This document shows, one piece after another, positions 43,601 through 58,600 of a DNA stretch of 64,000 nucleotides. The stretch comes from Branchiostoma floridae. Lineage: Eukaryota > Chordata > Leptocardii > Amphioxiformes > Branchiostomatidae. The translations under genes and the position numbers were made by a program. The stretch spans positions 13,122,648 through 13,186,647 of the forward strand of contig NC_049988.1 in assembly GCF_000003815.2 (NCBI RefSeq). The letters run 5' to 3'. Each line of letters starts with the position of its first letter. Position 1 is the stretch's first letter. The notes below the pieces were generated by a model. That model was not told the DNA's origin. It searched no databases and worked only from the letters and a program-made list of their open reading frames with translations.

Positions 43601-44690
43601 TTTGCAAAAGGGTCAAACCATGTCGGTGAAGAAACAGGGAAATTTTTATTTCTATTCAATTATTCTTCTGTGTGTGACTTTTATCATTGCATTTCTCTTC
43701 TAACTATAATATATGTTTGATATACTTGTATGTTATGAAAGTTAGTATCCTTTTGCCAAGTATACCATTTTTACCGAAAATTAAATGTGCTAGTTACAAG
43801 TGACCCATGTTAGCGACCTGGACAGATGTTAGCCATTGCGCACAAAGGTCAGTGCCTTCGCTATCATAGACATATTTGTGTCAGTCAAACAATCAATTGC
43901 AAGGATTTATTCAAGCAGTTAAAGATTAACAAACCAAAAACGTGAGATTTCACGAGATCATACACGCCTTCAAGTGACCTATTTTCTATATTCACACATT
44001 GTGTAGTTACATTATACATGGGGTAACAGACTAGTGGCTAACTACTGGTACATGTAGTTAGTAGTCAGTGATGAGTAGTTGGGTATCGTCAAATAATCTC
44101 TTGGCCATAACCAAATAATTACCTACTACCTAAAGTGTTCCAAACTGCAAAGAATGATTGATTCGACTTCAGTTTTTGTCTATTATGTGATAAAACTATG
44201 TATCTACAGGCACACATTCAATCAAGTTTTTATTCGCAAACGTCATGTTGAAACAATTGTACTTGGACCATAAAAAGGTAGTCGTTTCTTTTTTGTTGTT
44301 GATAACAGCTATTTGTATTCTCTCGATTTCAACTTAGCGTTGTCAAGTTAACAACGATACAAGACTCATTGGTAGATAACATATATTGTGACCTTCATTT
44401 AATAGCTTTGACAACGTTTTGTCTTAAAATCATAGTCTATCAGTAGTACAAAGTACGTTATACATGCTTGCTTGTCTCATTTTGAGTTTGAACATCTTGT
44501 TGGCGTGATCAGCGAACACCATTCATAGAATGTAGTTAAACAGCCACGATGTCGGTGCAGGCCATTGTATTCTATACATTTCAAAACTGTTTTAATATCA
44601 TTGACAATAAATTTTGGTATCAACTGAAGACTTCAAGTTCGAAATAAAGAAAAAGAGACAAGATTAGCTGTCCATGAGTTTTCTATGTGA
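43601..44690. other. Intergenic stretch between receptors 5 and 6, no gene seen
   Basis: It holds the receptor 5 promoter side and the receptor 6 3' side. No exon, RNA gene or clear repeat is visible apart from AT-rich DNA. Confidence 0.45.
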
Positions 44691-46752
44691 TTAGATTGAA
44701 TCGTACTTTCCAGACCGTCGGCAAGGTGACACGATAAACAACACGCCCTCCTGGAAAGAAACAAAAAAGCAGACTTGTTGTTAGACCATGTGCAAATCGT
44801 AATCGAACTGATGATTCATCAAACCTTAGTGATAACTAGCCTTCTTAGCAAATCACAAGAATCCGAGTTCGATAGATGTTAGCCTGATTAAATCGCGCTT
44901 ACAGCATCCCGCCCAACATCTGCTGGAAGGGGACAGTTATAGCCCTGGACAGTTGAATTTGCGTCACGCACACTCGAATTGATATGACAGAAAAAATAAT
45001 TCTATACGCCCTACAAATGATTAGATAATACTGACGGTTTTGACAGAACCATTTTCGAGTATACAAGATCAGTTTTTCTACATCACAAAAAGTTCCAAAA
45101 AAACCTTGATATATCCCGGTAGGCTGGACCAGAAGCCCGAGTTAGGGATGACTGCAAGTCCCTCTGCTTTCTTCACAAACTTCATGATGATCATCCCGCC
45201 GACAAAGTACACAACTACCACTGACACGGCACTGGGGGCACAGGGGACAGAAAAACGCACTTTACTTCAACCAAGGAGGTTAAAATTCAATTTTAACCTC
45301 CTTGCTTCAACTTTACTACTATACAGTCTTATATTTTTAAAGACAGTTTTGGTAATGATAATACTTGTAGTCAATTAAAAAGAAGTAAATCGCATACCAT
45401 ATACAATATCTCCCTGAAAGTCTGGTCTTTTTCTTAAAGTCATCGTCCTTACCTTATCATGCGCTTTAACATGTCTCACGTCACCCATGCGTCCCATATT
45501 GACGTCATGGACCATACATTTATACGTTGCATTTCAAATTGCAATTTTTTCAAAATATTGGGGTAACCTATATATCCGTTGTTATATCAAACTGCCATAT
45601 TCTTAATATATAGCAGCTTCAAACCACCGTCCGTCGACTTGATTGATATACCCAAATATTCAGCTGTTTTCTTGTTTGTTTTTAAACGACGGACATAGGT
45701 ACCCTCCGGATTAAGGTGAACTTGTGTTGTACCCACATGATGAGAACAATGGTCCCTCCACTGATCCCAACGCCCATACAGCCTTCCTTTGCCCCTGGAC
45801 AACAACATGGGCTCTCCAACTGGAAAATCTACAACGGAATTTTGATTATTAACATCTGTTTTGCAATAAGGTTGATCATTTTGTGTAAATAATTTGACAT
45901 ATTTAGCCTTGGTACCATCCGATTTCTACCGCAATCGACGCCCTAACAAAATCTTGTAGAACAGGGCATGCAAGGTGTACCCACGCTAGAAATATTTGTA
46001 GTGAGCAATATGTAATCCATGTATACACAAATCTATGCGAGGAATCCATGCCATGAAATGTTTTGTAAGAAATCTTATTTCAGTTCCCGGCAAGTTCTTG
46101 CAATCTGTTGGTCAAGCAATAAGCATGTGAGCTAACAGGTGTCAACGATTATCAATGAAAAATGAACGTAAAGGTGATGTCTAATTGAGCTCACTGAGGA
46201 GCTATTTTTCCACATTCTGCTACGCAGAGGATCCACAGTCGTGTCGGACCTCCTTGTGTTTAAATGGTCGTGACAGAGAGAACAGACGTTATGTACAGTA
46301 TTTACAGGTTCACTGTACCAGGGAATGAATTTCCCCTAAGCTCTTTTCCACAAGCACAATGAACAGCGGACCACGGCCTATCTTTCAGTCCTAAGGACTG
46401 CTACTCCTTCCAGTAGCGTGCATGTGTCAGGTGAGCGACACAGCCGGAATCAAACTCATGGCTTCAATTCCCGAAGCAGGTCCACTAACCACTGGACTAC
46501 GCATGTAATTCGAGATTTATTGATTTAATACAAGATGAGCATTACGTACGTATTGTCCCTGTTGAATTTCGCCAAGAACCGTGAAGACTGTGGCTCCCGT
46601 GGTGCATTTCAGCAGTACTTCTGACGCCCTGATATATTATTGAGGACGGAAAGTCATTGCATATACTAGATAGATATATTCTTAGAATGATAACAAAATT
46701 GACTGGTAGACAAAAGGCTGAGATGGATAGAAGTAGAGAAAGAATAAGTTTG

Positions 46753-46783
<31 letters not shown>

Positions 46784-48200
46784 CGAAACCTTTTACTTTT
46801 ACCTTCCTGACGAGGCTGCCTGGTAAACAACAGACACTACACTTTCGCCAGTGGTCGGGTCGGAGTCCAAAGCGAACTGTGCAGAGTCGTGCGTACCGAG
46901 TCCGAAAAAGTTCGTCTGATCACTGGAAATCTGACAGGCCTACAAAATCCACACAACGGGGACATTATCGTTAGAAATTAAGGCCTGCACTTGATATAGG
47001 CACACAGTAAAAACTATGTTATGCACTATGCTGTGCAAAAATCATAAAGGTGGAGTATGCCCCAAATTACTGATAAATCACAGTTTCTAGTGTCACAATC
47101 TTAGTTATGTTTTCAACATTACACGTAATAGGAAAACCGGAAATGAAGGCCTGTTTATTAACTTAAAAAGATATTGCTCTCTTAAGATTACTTATTGTAC
47201 TAGCCATGTTGTACTTATTTCTCCCAAAGGTATTCCTTATTAACGTTATAACAACAGCTACGCAGTTTGGCAACAATAGCCGTATGTAATAAAAATAGAT
47301 TTATCTTGGACTTCTGTGTCCAAAACCCTATAAAAGACTTCCTGGTTCTTTTCTATACAGTATTTTACATTCATTTGAATATTTACCGCCATGTTGGTAC
47401 AGGAGTCCTGATCACCCGCTGGTCCCTCAGTAAACGGAGTACACGGGTTCCATGAGTACAGGTAGTCATCCTTCTGTACGGTCGCTACCTGGTCTTTATA
47501 CCTGCGGGAAAAATCAGTAGATCAACCCGCATACGAAATTCTGAAGTGAAGAATAGAGTCAAGCAAAGCATCGGTCCTTACGTAGACCTCTTAACCTCAG
47601 AAAACAACAGAAAGTGTTTCGTATGGTCACGTGTAATGGTCATTAGGACTCGGAGTAGGACTAGCCCAAACTACAATACAAGGAACCGTCCAGGGAGAAG
47701 AGGAATGAGGAGGCATTGCACAAAGTGAAACACCAAGAAAAACGAAAAACCGGGAGAGGTGATTGCCAGATCTGTGGAGCCTCAACTGCCCAGTAGTAAG
47801 ACTTAGGGGTAGATGGAATAAGATGAGAAAGCAGAATGAGTAGTATTTTTTTACGATGATTTAAATCAACTGTTATGTTACTACCATGTACTTGCAATAA
47901 GCCTTCGGGTATGAACAACAACAGAACTTTTCATTATCGTATCAACTTGTAAAATAAAGATTCAGTCAAAACAACGATATCACAATCAATAGCTCTTGTA
48001 CTTTGAACACTGGTACACGCAAAAAGCTGCTTGTGTTGTACTCACGTTGGTTTACCACTCTCCACAAACTGTAAGTTTACATCCCCGGACCCGTCACTCA
48101 TGGTACACGAGCAGGCGGTGTTCTTGGTACATGTTGTCTGGTTTTGAGCGAACCCCTGCCCAGCTAACAGTAATAGTACACAAGTTAGCGTGAGAAACAT
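44691..48200 (-). CDS. M6PR-like: M6P-receptor-like protein with intact QREY site (receptor 6)
   Basis: Exons are 48046-48200, 47387-47501, 46803-46939, 46550-46628, 45737-45828, 45105-45231 and 44691-44750, giving 254 residues. The ATG opens a short signal peptide (FLTLTCVLLLLAGQGFA). Blocks are CTKNTACSCTMSDGSG, DDYLYSWNPCTPF, ACQI, SGR, LGE and GQY, so all four M6PR sugar-contact positions are conserved. Exon 5 starts IFQLESPCCCPGA; the nearer CAG would drop IFQ, so the upstream acceptor was chosen by comparison with paralogues. The span is followed by AVIPNSGFWSSLPGYIK, and the tail SPCRRSGKYDSI ends in YxxPhi. Tandem with receptor 5 and sharing its exon 2 insertion position, it is that gene's nearest relative. 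Confidence 0.88.
45272..45304. repeat. Perfect hairpin, 16-bp arms, 1-nt loop
   Basis: CAAGGAGGTTAAAATT, one C, then the exact complement. It lies in receptor 6 intron 5 just upstream of the exon 6 acceptor (45232). Confidence 0.9.
46330..46512 (-). mobile_element. tRNA-derived SINE (second type)
   Basis: On the minus strand TAGTCCAGTGGTTAGTGG resembles a Pol III A box region and GAGTTTGATTCCGGC a B box, about 40 bases apart, followed by a non-tRNA body. It does not fold as a complete tRNA, so it is read as a SINE. It lies in receptor 6 intron 4. Confidence 0.55.
46752..46783. repeat. (GATA)n microsatellite
   Basis: About eight GATA units lie close to the receptor 6 exon 3 donor (46802). 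Confidence 0.95.
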
Positions 48201-49609
48201 CGTGTTAGGTAGCTGTGATTTTCTTCGGAACTAAGAACGAACCATTTTGATTCCGAGATATAGGGGTCATGATATCATACCAGAAATGAATGTTTTAACG
48301 TTATGTTTTATGGATTCATCGATAACAGTGACATTTACTAAATTTGACTTAGTCTTATTATTAGCAAGAAAATGATCTAAAGGAAAATTAAATGAGAAAT
48401 GATAAAAGTACATTTTTTCTTAAAATGATCTGGTCCTGAAACTTTGTACTCATCGATGTCCACCTGTAGTGGACTATGGCTACAGGAGGGTCTAAAGATC
48501 AACGGGCGTGTGAGTTGTGACCTTTCAACTTTGCCATTTTTCTCTGATGATAATACTTGATACTCGGTATTCCGTCCATTGGCTAACTTACATAATGAAT
48601 ATATAAGTATTTAGCCTTCCTGGACTTCCCATGATGCCCCCTTCTCAAGATGGAAGCAGAGTACTTAGTATTGTATTACGGAGTTCATAAAAGTCTGTGT
48701 AAATCTTAGATGTACATTGTCCCTTCTAGAGTTCAACCGACAAAGACCCGTAATGTTTAATTGTTTATACTGTTACATTAGATTAGATTAGTTGTTAGAT
48801 ATTTGCAATAGTATATAGTTCAACTCCCATGTATATACAGATTGCCATACATTTTACCTGATACAATTGTCGCGCAATAAAGTTCTATTATCTATTTCCC
48901 AACCGGGGCCCGGCCGGAATGTTTACTGAAAGGAAAAATAAAAGTGTTTATCAAGGAATAAACACAAAGTATGCTCAAAACGAATCTTTTTTACGTTCTG
49001 TGTGTTATATTGTCTTTCATATTATACACTTCGTTCCCGCAAGCTGCCCGGTTGGACCCCGGTATGGAAATGTGACTTTAAGGTTAGTTCTGGATGCCAA
49101 ATGACGCATGCGTACTCGAGATGAGGTCGCACGAAACCGATGTAGATGTGTATACGGTCATTTGTGTCCAACCCGAGGTTCCTAAAGTTTCTTATCGCAT
49201 TTGGAAAAACAAAGCTTTTTTTTTTGTTCGTAGTTCTTTATAAATCTACAACGTGTCCTAATGAAATCGTCCATAAATTTACCATAAGCCTCAAATGACC
49301 TACTTTTTTTGGAACTTCGTACTTTAAACCGCGATATGTCTGGTTAATAATTTCACCGATCAAACAGACTTAACTTGTTAAGAAAATATGTTTGTTGGGC
49401 TGTACCATCTAAAGACACGTGGGGGACGTGCCAAACGTTAACATTCATATAAACCATTACAGTTGATGTTATATTAAATTCGTTATCCGTATAAACGAAG
49501 TATATCGTTATAGATTGTTGTATTATATTCCTTTCGAACTTAACATTGCACCCATGCATCTTAAAAAGCTATTAGAAAGATAACAAAATACAACGACCCC
49601 TTGTAAACG
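48201..49609. other. Divergent intergenic region between receptors 6 and 7
   Basis: Receptor 6 (-) and the four-domain receptor 7 (+) start head to head across 1.4 kb. A CACGTG lies at 49416-49421, 189 bases before the receptor 7 ATG. No other gene is seen; the open frame at 48919-49104 has no features. Confidence 0.5.
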
Positions 49610-52600
49610 ATGAAAACGTCTACTTCAAAGATGGACCAACTCAAGACCTCAAGATTTCTTCTAGATTTTGTGACTGTTCTTTTATTTTCTCGGCTCGTAT
49701 CGGGCCAGCAGGCGCTAACATGTGAGAAGACGGGGCCGTGCTCGTGTATGATGAGCGACGGGATCGGGGAGATCAACCTGCGGCCGCTGGTGGCTGCCAA
49801 CCCGAGGTTTGTTATTCGGACAGTGCGATGAACCGATGGGCAAAGTTCGCTACGGAATCTAACTACTTAACAGAGTCACAAATACGATTAGAATACTAGT
49901 AAATGTGAGAGGAATACAAACAGTGTCAATTTTCAGGTTTTGTCATGTGAGGTATACTTGATATCTTCCTGAGATAAGTAAATCATGAAATTTCTCCAAG
50001 CGTTTCACACCTTACAGATAAATAACTATTTTCTTGCTGACGTCATAGAAATCGTTTATTTATCTAAACGTCGGGCAATCATTTTTTATATATACTATTG
50101 ATCTTCCAAATAGCTTCAAATAGCTTACTTAGAAATAGATTTAGAATAGTTTTATTTTCGCTCTTAACTTATTATTTAACATACTTCATGTTTTCTTCTC
50201 CTTTAATTATACATTTGTGGCATATCACTGCCTTACTTTGCTTGCATGCAAAAAAATAGCCTTCGGGCGAAGGGGTGGGGCATGGTCTTGCACAAAAAGT
50301 TATATCTATTATATCTATAATAATTATTTGAGAAAAATTGATATCGAATGGTCATACTTGATATGATCTTCTCTAGTTTCAAAGACTTCCCGGCGACCAC
50401 TAACCCCGATGATTACCTGTACTCGTGGAACCCTTGCGAGCCTTTCACGGAGGGCCTGTGCCGGGATGTCGCGGTGAGTTGTCATTTCTTGAGAAGTGTG
50501 CTCGAAAAGATGTTATAACATACATGTTGATTGTACGGGTTTGTGTACCACGTATCTACATGTTGTACATACGACTTCAAACACTTTCCACTGAAGGCTG
50601 CGACCGCGTCGAGCGACCGAGGTTTGACAGATCCGTGAACGAATTCCATAGATTAAGTACGATGTTTTAACGTATCGTGTGTTCTGTCTTTCAAATCATA
50701 CGTAACATACTCCAAGTCATAGTTAACATCTTGTGTTATGTTCCAACTATGAACTGAGTGGCCATACAAATAAACATTTGGTCGCTATACGGTGGAAAGG
50801 GGGCCAAAGACCTTTTCCTATGATCATAACGATGATCATACCGGCATGTTAGGGGGGGGGGGGGTGATTGTTGTTGCAGTTGTCATGTTGTGCTATGAAC
50901 AACAGTTCATTTCCAATGTCAGGTTCCGTAAGCGTCATAGTGTATCAGGATACTACCTTTGATTGGCTGACACACGTGACACAAAGGTACATAACATGCC
51001 TTTAGTATGTTGTGAATACGATAACCACTTATCAAGAGGAAAGCTCTTATAAAAGTGTCCTGACAGGGTATCAAGAAGTCCAACATCGTATTCTTTTCTC
51101 GCCAAAGGTTTGCCAAAAGAAAAAGGACGGAAAAGTCTACACGGACCTGGGGCAGCAGGACTCTATGGAGACGGACGTCAGTGTGGACCCCGACACGGGA
51201 GAGACTCTCGTCTCCTTCGCCTACTCATCTGCAGACGACAAGAAGTATGAGTATAGTTAGGGGTGCCTAAGCACTTGCCCGAACCTTATGGAATTCGTAC
51301 GAATCTTATGTGATACTCGCAAATCACTATGCGAAAACGTACGAACCTTATGTGATACGCAAAAATCACTACGCAGAAAATTACGAATCTTATGTGATAC
51401 GCACGAATCACTAGTCGAAAACGTACGAACCTCAAGTGATATGCACGAACCATTATGCGAAAACGTACGGACCTTAAGTGATACGCACGAATCACTATGC
51501 AAAAACGTACGAACCTTAAGTGATACGCACGAATCACTATGCGAAAACGTACGGACCATAAGTGATGCGCACGAATCACTACGTGAAAACGTACGAATCT
51601 TATGCGATACGCACGAATCATTATGCGAAAACTTACGAACCTTATGTGATACGCACGAATCACTACACGAAAACGTACGAATCTTATGATATACGCACGA
51701 ATCACTATGCTAAAACGTAGGAATCTTACGGCTATACATTTTTAGAACTCATCTCCTAGCAGACATTATAGTGGTTAATCGTAGACATCTTTTTATAATC
51801 ATTGCATTATTCAAATCACACAAAACGGCTTCTCTTCTAACATCTGCAATAAAAGTAAGAAAAAGGTGCCGGTGGTTTGTTTGTTTGTTTAGATGTGAAA
51901 TTACAACGTAGGAAGTCTACGTAGGAAACCTACAAGTTTGACCCCATAGCAGTCCCCCATGGATTCAAAACGTTTGCATTTCATTTCAGAGCAAGCCTAG
52001 TAGTCACGAAATGTACCACAGGAGAGACCAACTTTACCGCAGAAGGTGAAACAGCCATGAACACATACGTGAGTATTTTCATGTATTTGAATGAAAACTA
52101 CTACGACGGTAGTCAAGATACACGGACGAAATTGAAGACATAAAGATTGACACCTCGAGTCCATGAAACCTGAGGTTTCCTAGTCACTTGATGTGTTCCT
52201 TTGTTTGCGACGGTGGTGAGGGTCAACAGTACCGTGTTACTATTTGGCCTTTGATTGCTTGCCACATTGGAGGTCAAGAAGGTAATCCAAAGTTGCCAGA
52301 AAGTTGCCGGAAAGATTGCAGGGGTTGGCCCTAGCCGGCCCAGAATGTTTTATTCGCACTAGTTTCCATTGAACTGTTTAATTTGATATTTCGTCAATGC
52401 GTAACTCTTGAAAACAGGTAAGACACGTTCCCCCAAATTTTTGGTGTCTACATAGTACACCTTGATCACGGGATGACCACGAGACTAGGCCTGGCACTTG
52501 CGTGGATTTGAATGTACGTGTTTTACGTGATTTCATGAGTAACTGATTTAATAATCATTCTATCAACTAAGTCATACATGCTTGTTAGCACTCGGTTTCC

Positions 52601-55600
52601 CGTGCTGAATGTTCGCGACAGCTCTCGATTTTAAGTGCTGACGCCGACTGCTCCAGTGCTGTGAGCGCTTCAGCATTGGAACTTCAGCTCAATGCTGACA
52701 AACTTTTAGCACTTGAAATCTAATGCTGAAGCCATCTTCAACACTGGAGGCTAGCGCTGAAAAAGGAGGGCGAAGTTTTTGTAGTTTTCCATACATGACT
52801 GATGAACATCTCCAACATGAACATCTGTCCAGGTTTTCCAGCTGGACAGCCCGTGCGCCTGCCCCGGTGTTGGGCCGGAGTGTACGGGACAGCCGCCGCC
52901 TACCTGTGAGAAGACGGGCCCGTGCTCCTGTAACATGAGTGACGGGTCAGGGCAGGTCGACATCAGCCCTCTGATGACAGGAAACCCCGCGTAAGATCTA
53001 TCAATAGATTGAACAAGAAAGACTTCCGTCAAATATTTTGAAAATTTTTTAAAGCCCTAGCCCTAGTCTTAAACGCAGTACAACAGTGAGTGGTCAACTA
53101 TTACTAAACTGGTCCCTTAAAATCCCGGATGTCCCAACTTGAGGTCAATGACCTCACCGAGCAAACCACTTGTCCACAACTACTTTAAGAAAAGGAAGGG
53201 GGCAGCCTATGATGCTGCAATAACTGAAAAAAAGCTAGTAAAGGAATCAAAATAACCATGATTCTTTGGGACATAAAGAAATACCCACGTACACAAATTC
53301 ATCAAAATCTATCAAAAGGATTTTGAGTCATATAATAATTATGCGGGTGCGAACACACATAAACAACAAAAAATAGTATCCCGTCGAAGGTGAACCCCCC
53401 TTCTTGATGTAACAATCTGACCTACATACATACATACATACATACATCCGTTCTGTTGTGAAAATGCAAAAGTAATTCAAGTAAATGACGGTTTCTGTTT
53501 CATTCCGTTAGTTTTAAGGACCTGGTTGCCACCACAGTGCCCGATGACTACCTCTACTCCTGGAATCCCTGCCAACCTTTCACGGAGGGCCAGTGTCAGA
53601 ATGTTGCGGTAAGCTCGCCTGTGCATTGTTATGCACTCAAGATATAGAAAAGTAGTATCCTAACTCTTGTTCTCATTAACTGTCGCCAAGTACGTTGTAT
53701 CACTTTATCATCAAGCAAAGTTTTGGTGACCTACGTAACTTGCATCACTTCTAAGTAATTTGTATCACTCCACCGTTCAACTCACACGGCGCTAGAATAA
53801 CTAAGCTCGGAGTCAGCTCACTAGGATGTATCTACTGCGTCATTGAGTAGATATGAAAAAAGAAAGAGGGACATCAAACCACAACATAGCTTCTGTCTGA
53901 TACGTTTCATGTATCAATGAATTGCTAATGAATTAAAGAAAGAAGGGATAGATGAATACATCATTACTGATACATGTACATTATCAAAATTATCTTACTT
54001 GGTTCGTAATTTCTTTAACATTCAAATATTGTATAACTTGTTATAATGCTCACATCGGCTGTAGAGTTTTGAGGCGAGAATGATAACTTCCACTTTTTCC
54101 ATTGATGATTGCCCTTCTTCATTCCTAATAGAATGCAATATTCCCTCCCTAAGGTCTGTAAAAAATCTAACGATAGTTCCGTGTACGAAGACATCGGAAC
54201 CCAGGATAGTGTGGAGATCTCATTCAGTCAGGATCCGGATGAGGGGGAGATAGTGACTTTTGGCTACACGTCGTTAGACGGACTAAGGTATTACGTATTC
54301 TACTAGTATTTCTAATCTGTCTTAAGTTGTGACGGTAATCAACATTATGTTACAGTTCTAAACTTGTGCATCACTTATTACAATTTGAAACTTTATATCT
54401 GAACACAAAATAAAGCGCTTGCAAACATGCTTTTGATCAGTCCTCTGATTCTTATGAAGTTGAAATGACCCAAATTCGATGTCACACATACAGACCGGAA
54501 ACGTGACGTCAGGAATGGGTCAAATGTGCTTCGAAGTTCGTAACAGCCCCCGTCTCGATTGAGAGACATAGTCTATCGGTCATTTCAACTTGATAAGAAT
54601 CAGAGGACCGATCGAAAGCTTGTTGCTAAGCGCTTTCTTTTGTATACAGATATAACGTTTAAAATTCTAGTAAGTAATTGTTTTGCAATGGGGTTAACAT
54701 AAGAAGGTGAAACATTCAATTTTGTGGACTATGATATGATACCACGTGTGATATTGCCCTTAAAACAATACAAACAGTACAGGAGTCAATGTTCTTCATC
54801 ACAAGTTTTAACATTCTGTTTTCAGATTAAGCAGTGTCATGGCCAAATGCACCACTGGTGAAACTAGCATCAAGGCGGATGGAGAGATACTAGACAATAA
54901 CTACGTACGTGATTATTAGCATTACAATTTCATCATCATTTTATTAACATCAGTAGTAGCGGTAGAAGAATTATTTTTGCAAGATAGCTATGTAACACTT
55001 TATTAACATCCACGTTAAAACCTAAAGTCTTATCTAAGAATCGTCTAGTACGGGGGGAAGAAAATTACAAAAAATCTGTTAACATTCGTATTCATGAACG
55101 CTTACGAAAACATGAACTATGTCATCATCTGTGCGGCCGCAGCTCATGTACTGTTTTCACTTTTGTCTTAACTGTTTCTATTTGCCAGTACCCCAGACTG
55201 TGAGATATATATTTGATTGCTATAAGAATATCCCATAGAAAAAAGGAAAGAGAATTCATTTGACCTGCAAAGTATGCAATTGAAACGCCCCTGTAGTTCC
55301 AAAGGAAGTTGATAGTAGTCACGTTTTTCTGCGTGCAGGGGCTATCTCGAATATCGTGACAATGGAGTTTCGAGAAAAAGAGATATCAAAACCCGAAATT
55401 ATGCTGTAGCATTTACGAAACCCGCCAGGGGGCGCCAGAATCTACCCATTTGATTTTGAAAACACGCTTATGCTATAAAAATACCAAAAGACCCATCCAA
55501 GATTAGTATAGTTAGATAGTTGATTTTTTACAAAGTTTAACACACACTCACATACACACACACGCACGCAAACGAACAAACAAACAATTAGGCATACAGG

Positions 55601-58600
55601 CATACTCAGAAAAAGATATAACCTTCTTGGTGAAGGTAGTAATGTTGCTACTTGCCGATATCGTTCCAGCTTTTTGAGCTGAGCAGCCCCTGTGCCTGCC
55701 CCAATGCCGGACCTGACTGTGCCGGTAAGAAGCCAGTCACGTGTGAGAAGACAGGGCCGTGCTCATGTAATATGAGTGACGGGTCAGGGGAGGTCAACTT
55801 GCAGCTTCTACTATCGGGAAACCCTACGTAAGTTTTGGTGTCTTTGGAATCATACCATCGTGAATAAAGCTGGTGACGCTGAAGAAGAGTGATGGATGTC
55901 ACTCGGAACGTCCGAAAGTAAATCTCCGTTTATTTAGCCAGATGGAGAGATTGAATTGTATTTGAACATCGTGAATAAGATGACATGCTCCACAGACATG
56001 TAAGTTAAGTGAAGAAAAAAGCTATTTGCTTGCTCTATGCCTTCACGTATTCCTAACTATGCATTTGTTTCAGGTTCAAGGATTATGACTCCACCATTTT
56101 CCCCGATGGCTTCCTGTACTCCTGGAACCCCTGCGAACCTTTCTCCGAAGGCTCATGTAAAGATGTGGCGGTAGGTCAACAAGGTTATTTTTTTTTATAT
56201 ACAGTACATGACTACGGAGTCTGTGACGTTTCCGGTGTGTCTGTTTGTGTTTCCATGGTTCTAAAGTAATTACATACTTTGATTAGAATGACATAAATCG
56301 GTAAGAAGATGACAGCAAGGGTAAGACATACGGAAATGGCATAGCTGTTTGAACTAGTCCATTATCAGACACGACAGACAGTGCATGTATATGGAATAAG
56401 CAACTGATGCTGTTTTTGGTTTATCTATTTGAGTTTTCATTTACTACTTTGTTTTATGCCGATTTATACGTACAAACCAAGAGACAAACATAGCCAATAT
56501 CCAGAACCATACAAAGGCTCTCTTGTCGAAAAGAGCAAAATAAAAGAACAAGAAGAAATAAATAGCACTATACTTTGATGAATGAAGCGTCACAAAATAT
56601 CACTGTTTTACAGGCATGTAAAAGCGCTAGTGACGGTTCAGCTTATATCGACATCGGGAAGCAGGATTCGGTGCAGATTTCAGGCGGCAGGGATGACTCA
56701 AGCGGAGACGTCGTGGTTTCCTTTGCCTATACATCTGCGGACGGAGAGAGGTAAAGATCGGGTGGACTCTCACTGCACTTGGGGCATCGTTGCGGCACCG
56801 CAGGGTTCGTAGATGACTCAACGAATTTCAGAGATAAAGAAGGATTTTTTCCGTCTTGTGTATTTTGTTGTCTTCTTAGTCATACTTTACGTATTACGCA
56901 ATATCAAAATTATTAAAAACCGCGAAAATAACAAAACAGTGCCGCAGAGAACGAACCCCGCAGTGCCGCACCGGTGCCCCAAGTGCAGTGAGAGTCCACC
57001 TTTATCACGCACGGTTCTTCACATATCATGGTACTATGACATGCCTATTTAACTCATCATTTGTGTGCTTGATTATCATGACTTTGTGGTGCCAAACATT
57101 TGAACATGCATCCAATTGGCCATCTCTATAGCACCAGAGATTGTTTCTTTCTTGAATACTTTTCAGCCATGATTTCCACGCACGCCACTTTAACACAGTC
57201 ATCTTTAATGACAGCATCATATCATAATACTGGTAATAGTTTGTTTTCGCCTTGCATTCCAGGGATAGTATGATTGTGGCCACGTGTACCACAGGCGACA
57301 CCACTACGTTTACAGCCGAGGGACAAACAACTGAGAACTCTTATGTGAGACCACATTCAATTTGACTTCTTTATATGGACGACATCTGCGCTCACTTGTT
57401 TCTGTTTCAAGTATAACCATACTTTAAACTATATCGGTTGGTTGGATGTAATTTGATGTTCGTAGGAAACAATTCTGTCGCACGATGACGTAGAACGTCT
57501 AACACTAGTCTCTACCAGACTCCCGCCTGGCCGAATAGTAATAGGGGACTTTGGTCAAGTAAGGAATAAAAGCCTGGTAGGAGTTAACTGGACTAGAGGT
57601 AAACTGGTCGGAGGGAAACATGAATCTAAGCGTGGACTGACTCCCCTGGCCGTGAATTTCCCGATTCTTTTTTGTCGAATTCTACGATCCCCGCACCCCC
57701 GTAGGAAGGCCTGGTGGAGGCTTCTCTTGCGTCACGTTTGCCTCACGCTTGCGTCACTGCGGTGTTCGAAAGATCCTCAACGAATTTCAAAGATAAAGAA
57801 TTTTCTTACTTTTTGTCTATTTTGTTGTCTACTTCTACGTATTAATCAATAACCAAATTTCAGAAAATCGGAGAAAATTGAAAAAAAAAAACAGTGTGTG
57901 ACGCAAGTGCAGTGAGAGTGCACCTTACCATGTATGATACCCTTTCCCCACAGAGTTTCCAGCTAGAGAGCCCCTGCGCCTGCCCCAATGCGGATCCTCA
58001 ATGTGCGGGATCAAAAACCCCGACATGTGAGAAGACGGGACCGTGCTCCTGTAGGATGAGCGACGGGTCAGGGGAGGTCAACCTGCAACCTTTACTGGCG
58101 GGAAACCCAACGTAAGGCCCCTTTAGTTGGTACCTTGCTGCACTTGGGACACCGGTGTGGCACTGCGGGGTTTGGAATATTACGAATTTCAGAGATAAAA
58201 ACAAATTTTCTTATGTTTTGTACATTTTGTTTTCTTCTAAGTCACACTTTTGCGTATTACGCAATATCTAAACTTTACAACATCGGCGAAAATAACACAA
58301 CAGAGCCGCTGTGAACGAATCCCGCAGTGCCGCACCGGTGCCCCAACTGCAGTGAGATACCTCATTTTCCAATTACGGCCACCGGGCTACGCTCTATGTT
58401 CTTAACCTTCGATTTCATACTGGGTGTATCATACAAAATGTCACGTAAATGGTGTGAATGAAAAGACAACAAAACACACAGAGTATAAAAGATTTGTTTT
58501 CCTCTACAATTCTTTGAGCGACTTGTCAAATTTTAGGTCACAGAGAAAGCGCGATGAGAGCGTCGTCCTGGTGGAAGATGGTAATAAGTACCGTTCATGG

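Noticed and set aside
35434-46512. Possible tRNA genes at 35434, 46400-46510 and 59900-59995
   Set aside because: A and B box-like motifs are present but no complete cloverleaf can be folded by eye, and non-tRNA bodies follow. They are treated as SINEs.
51286-51705. Long open frames on both strands with 14-residue repeats
   Set aside because: They follow a 42-bp minisatellite whose unit has no stop and is a multiple of three. It is within an intron whose flanking exons splice in phase.
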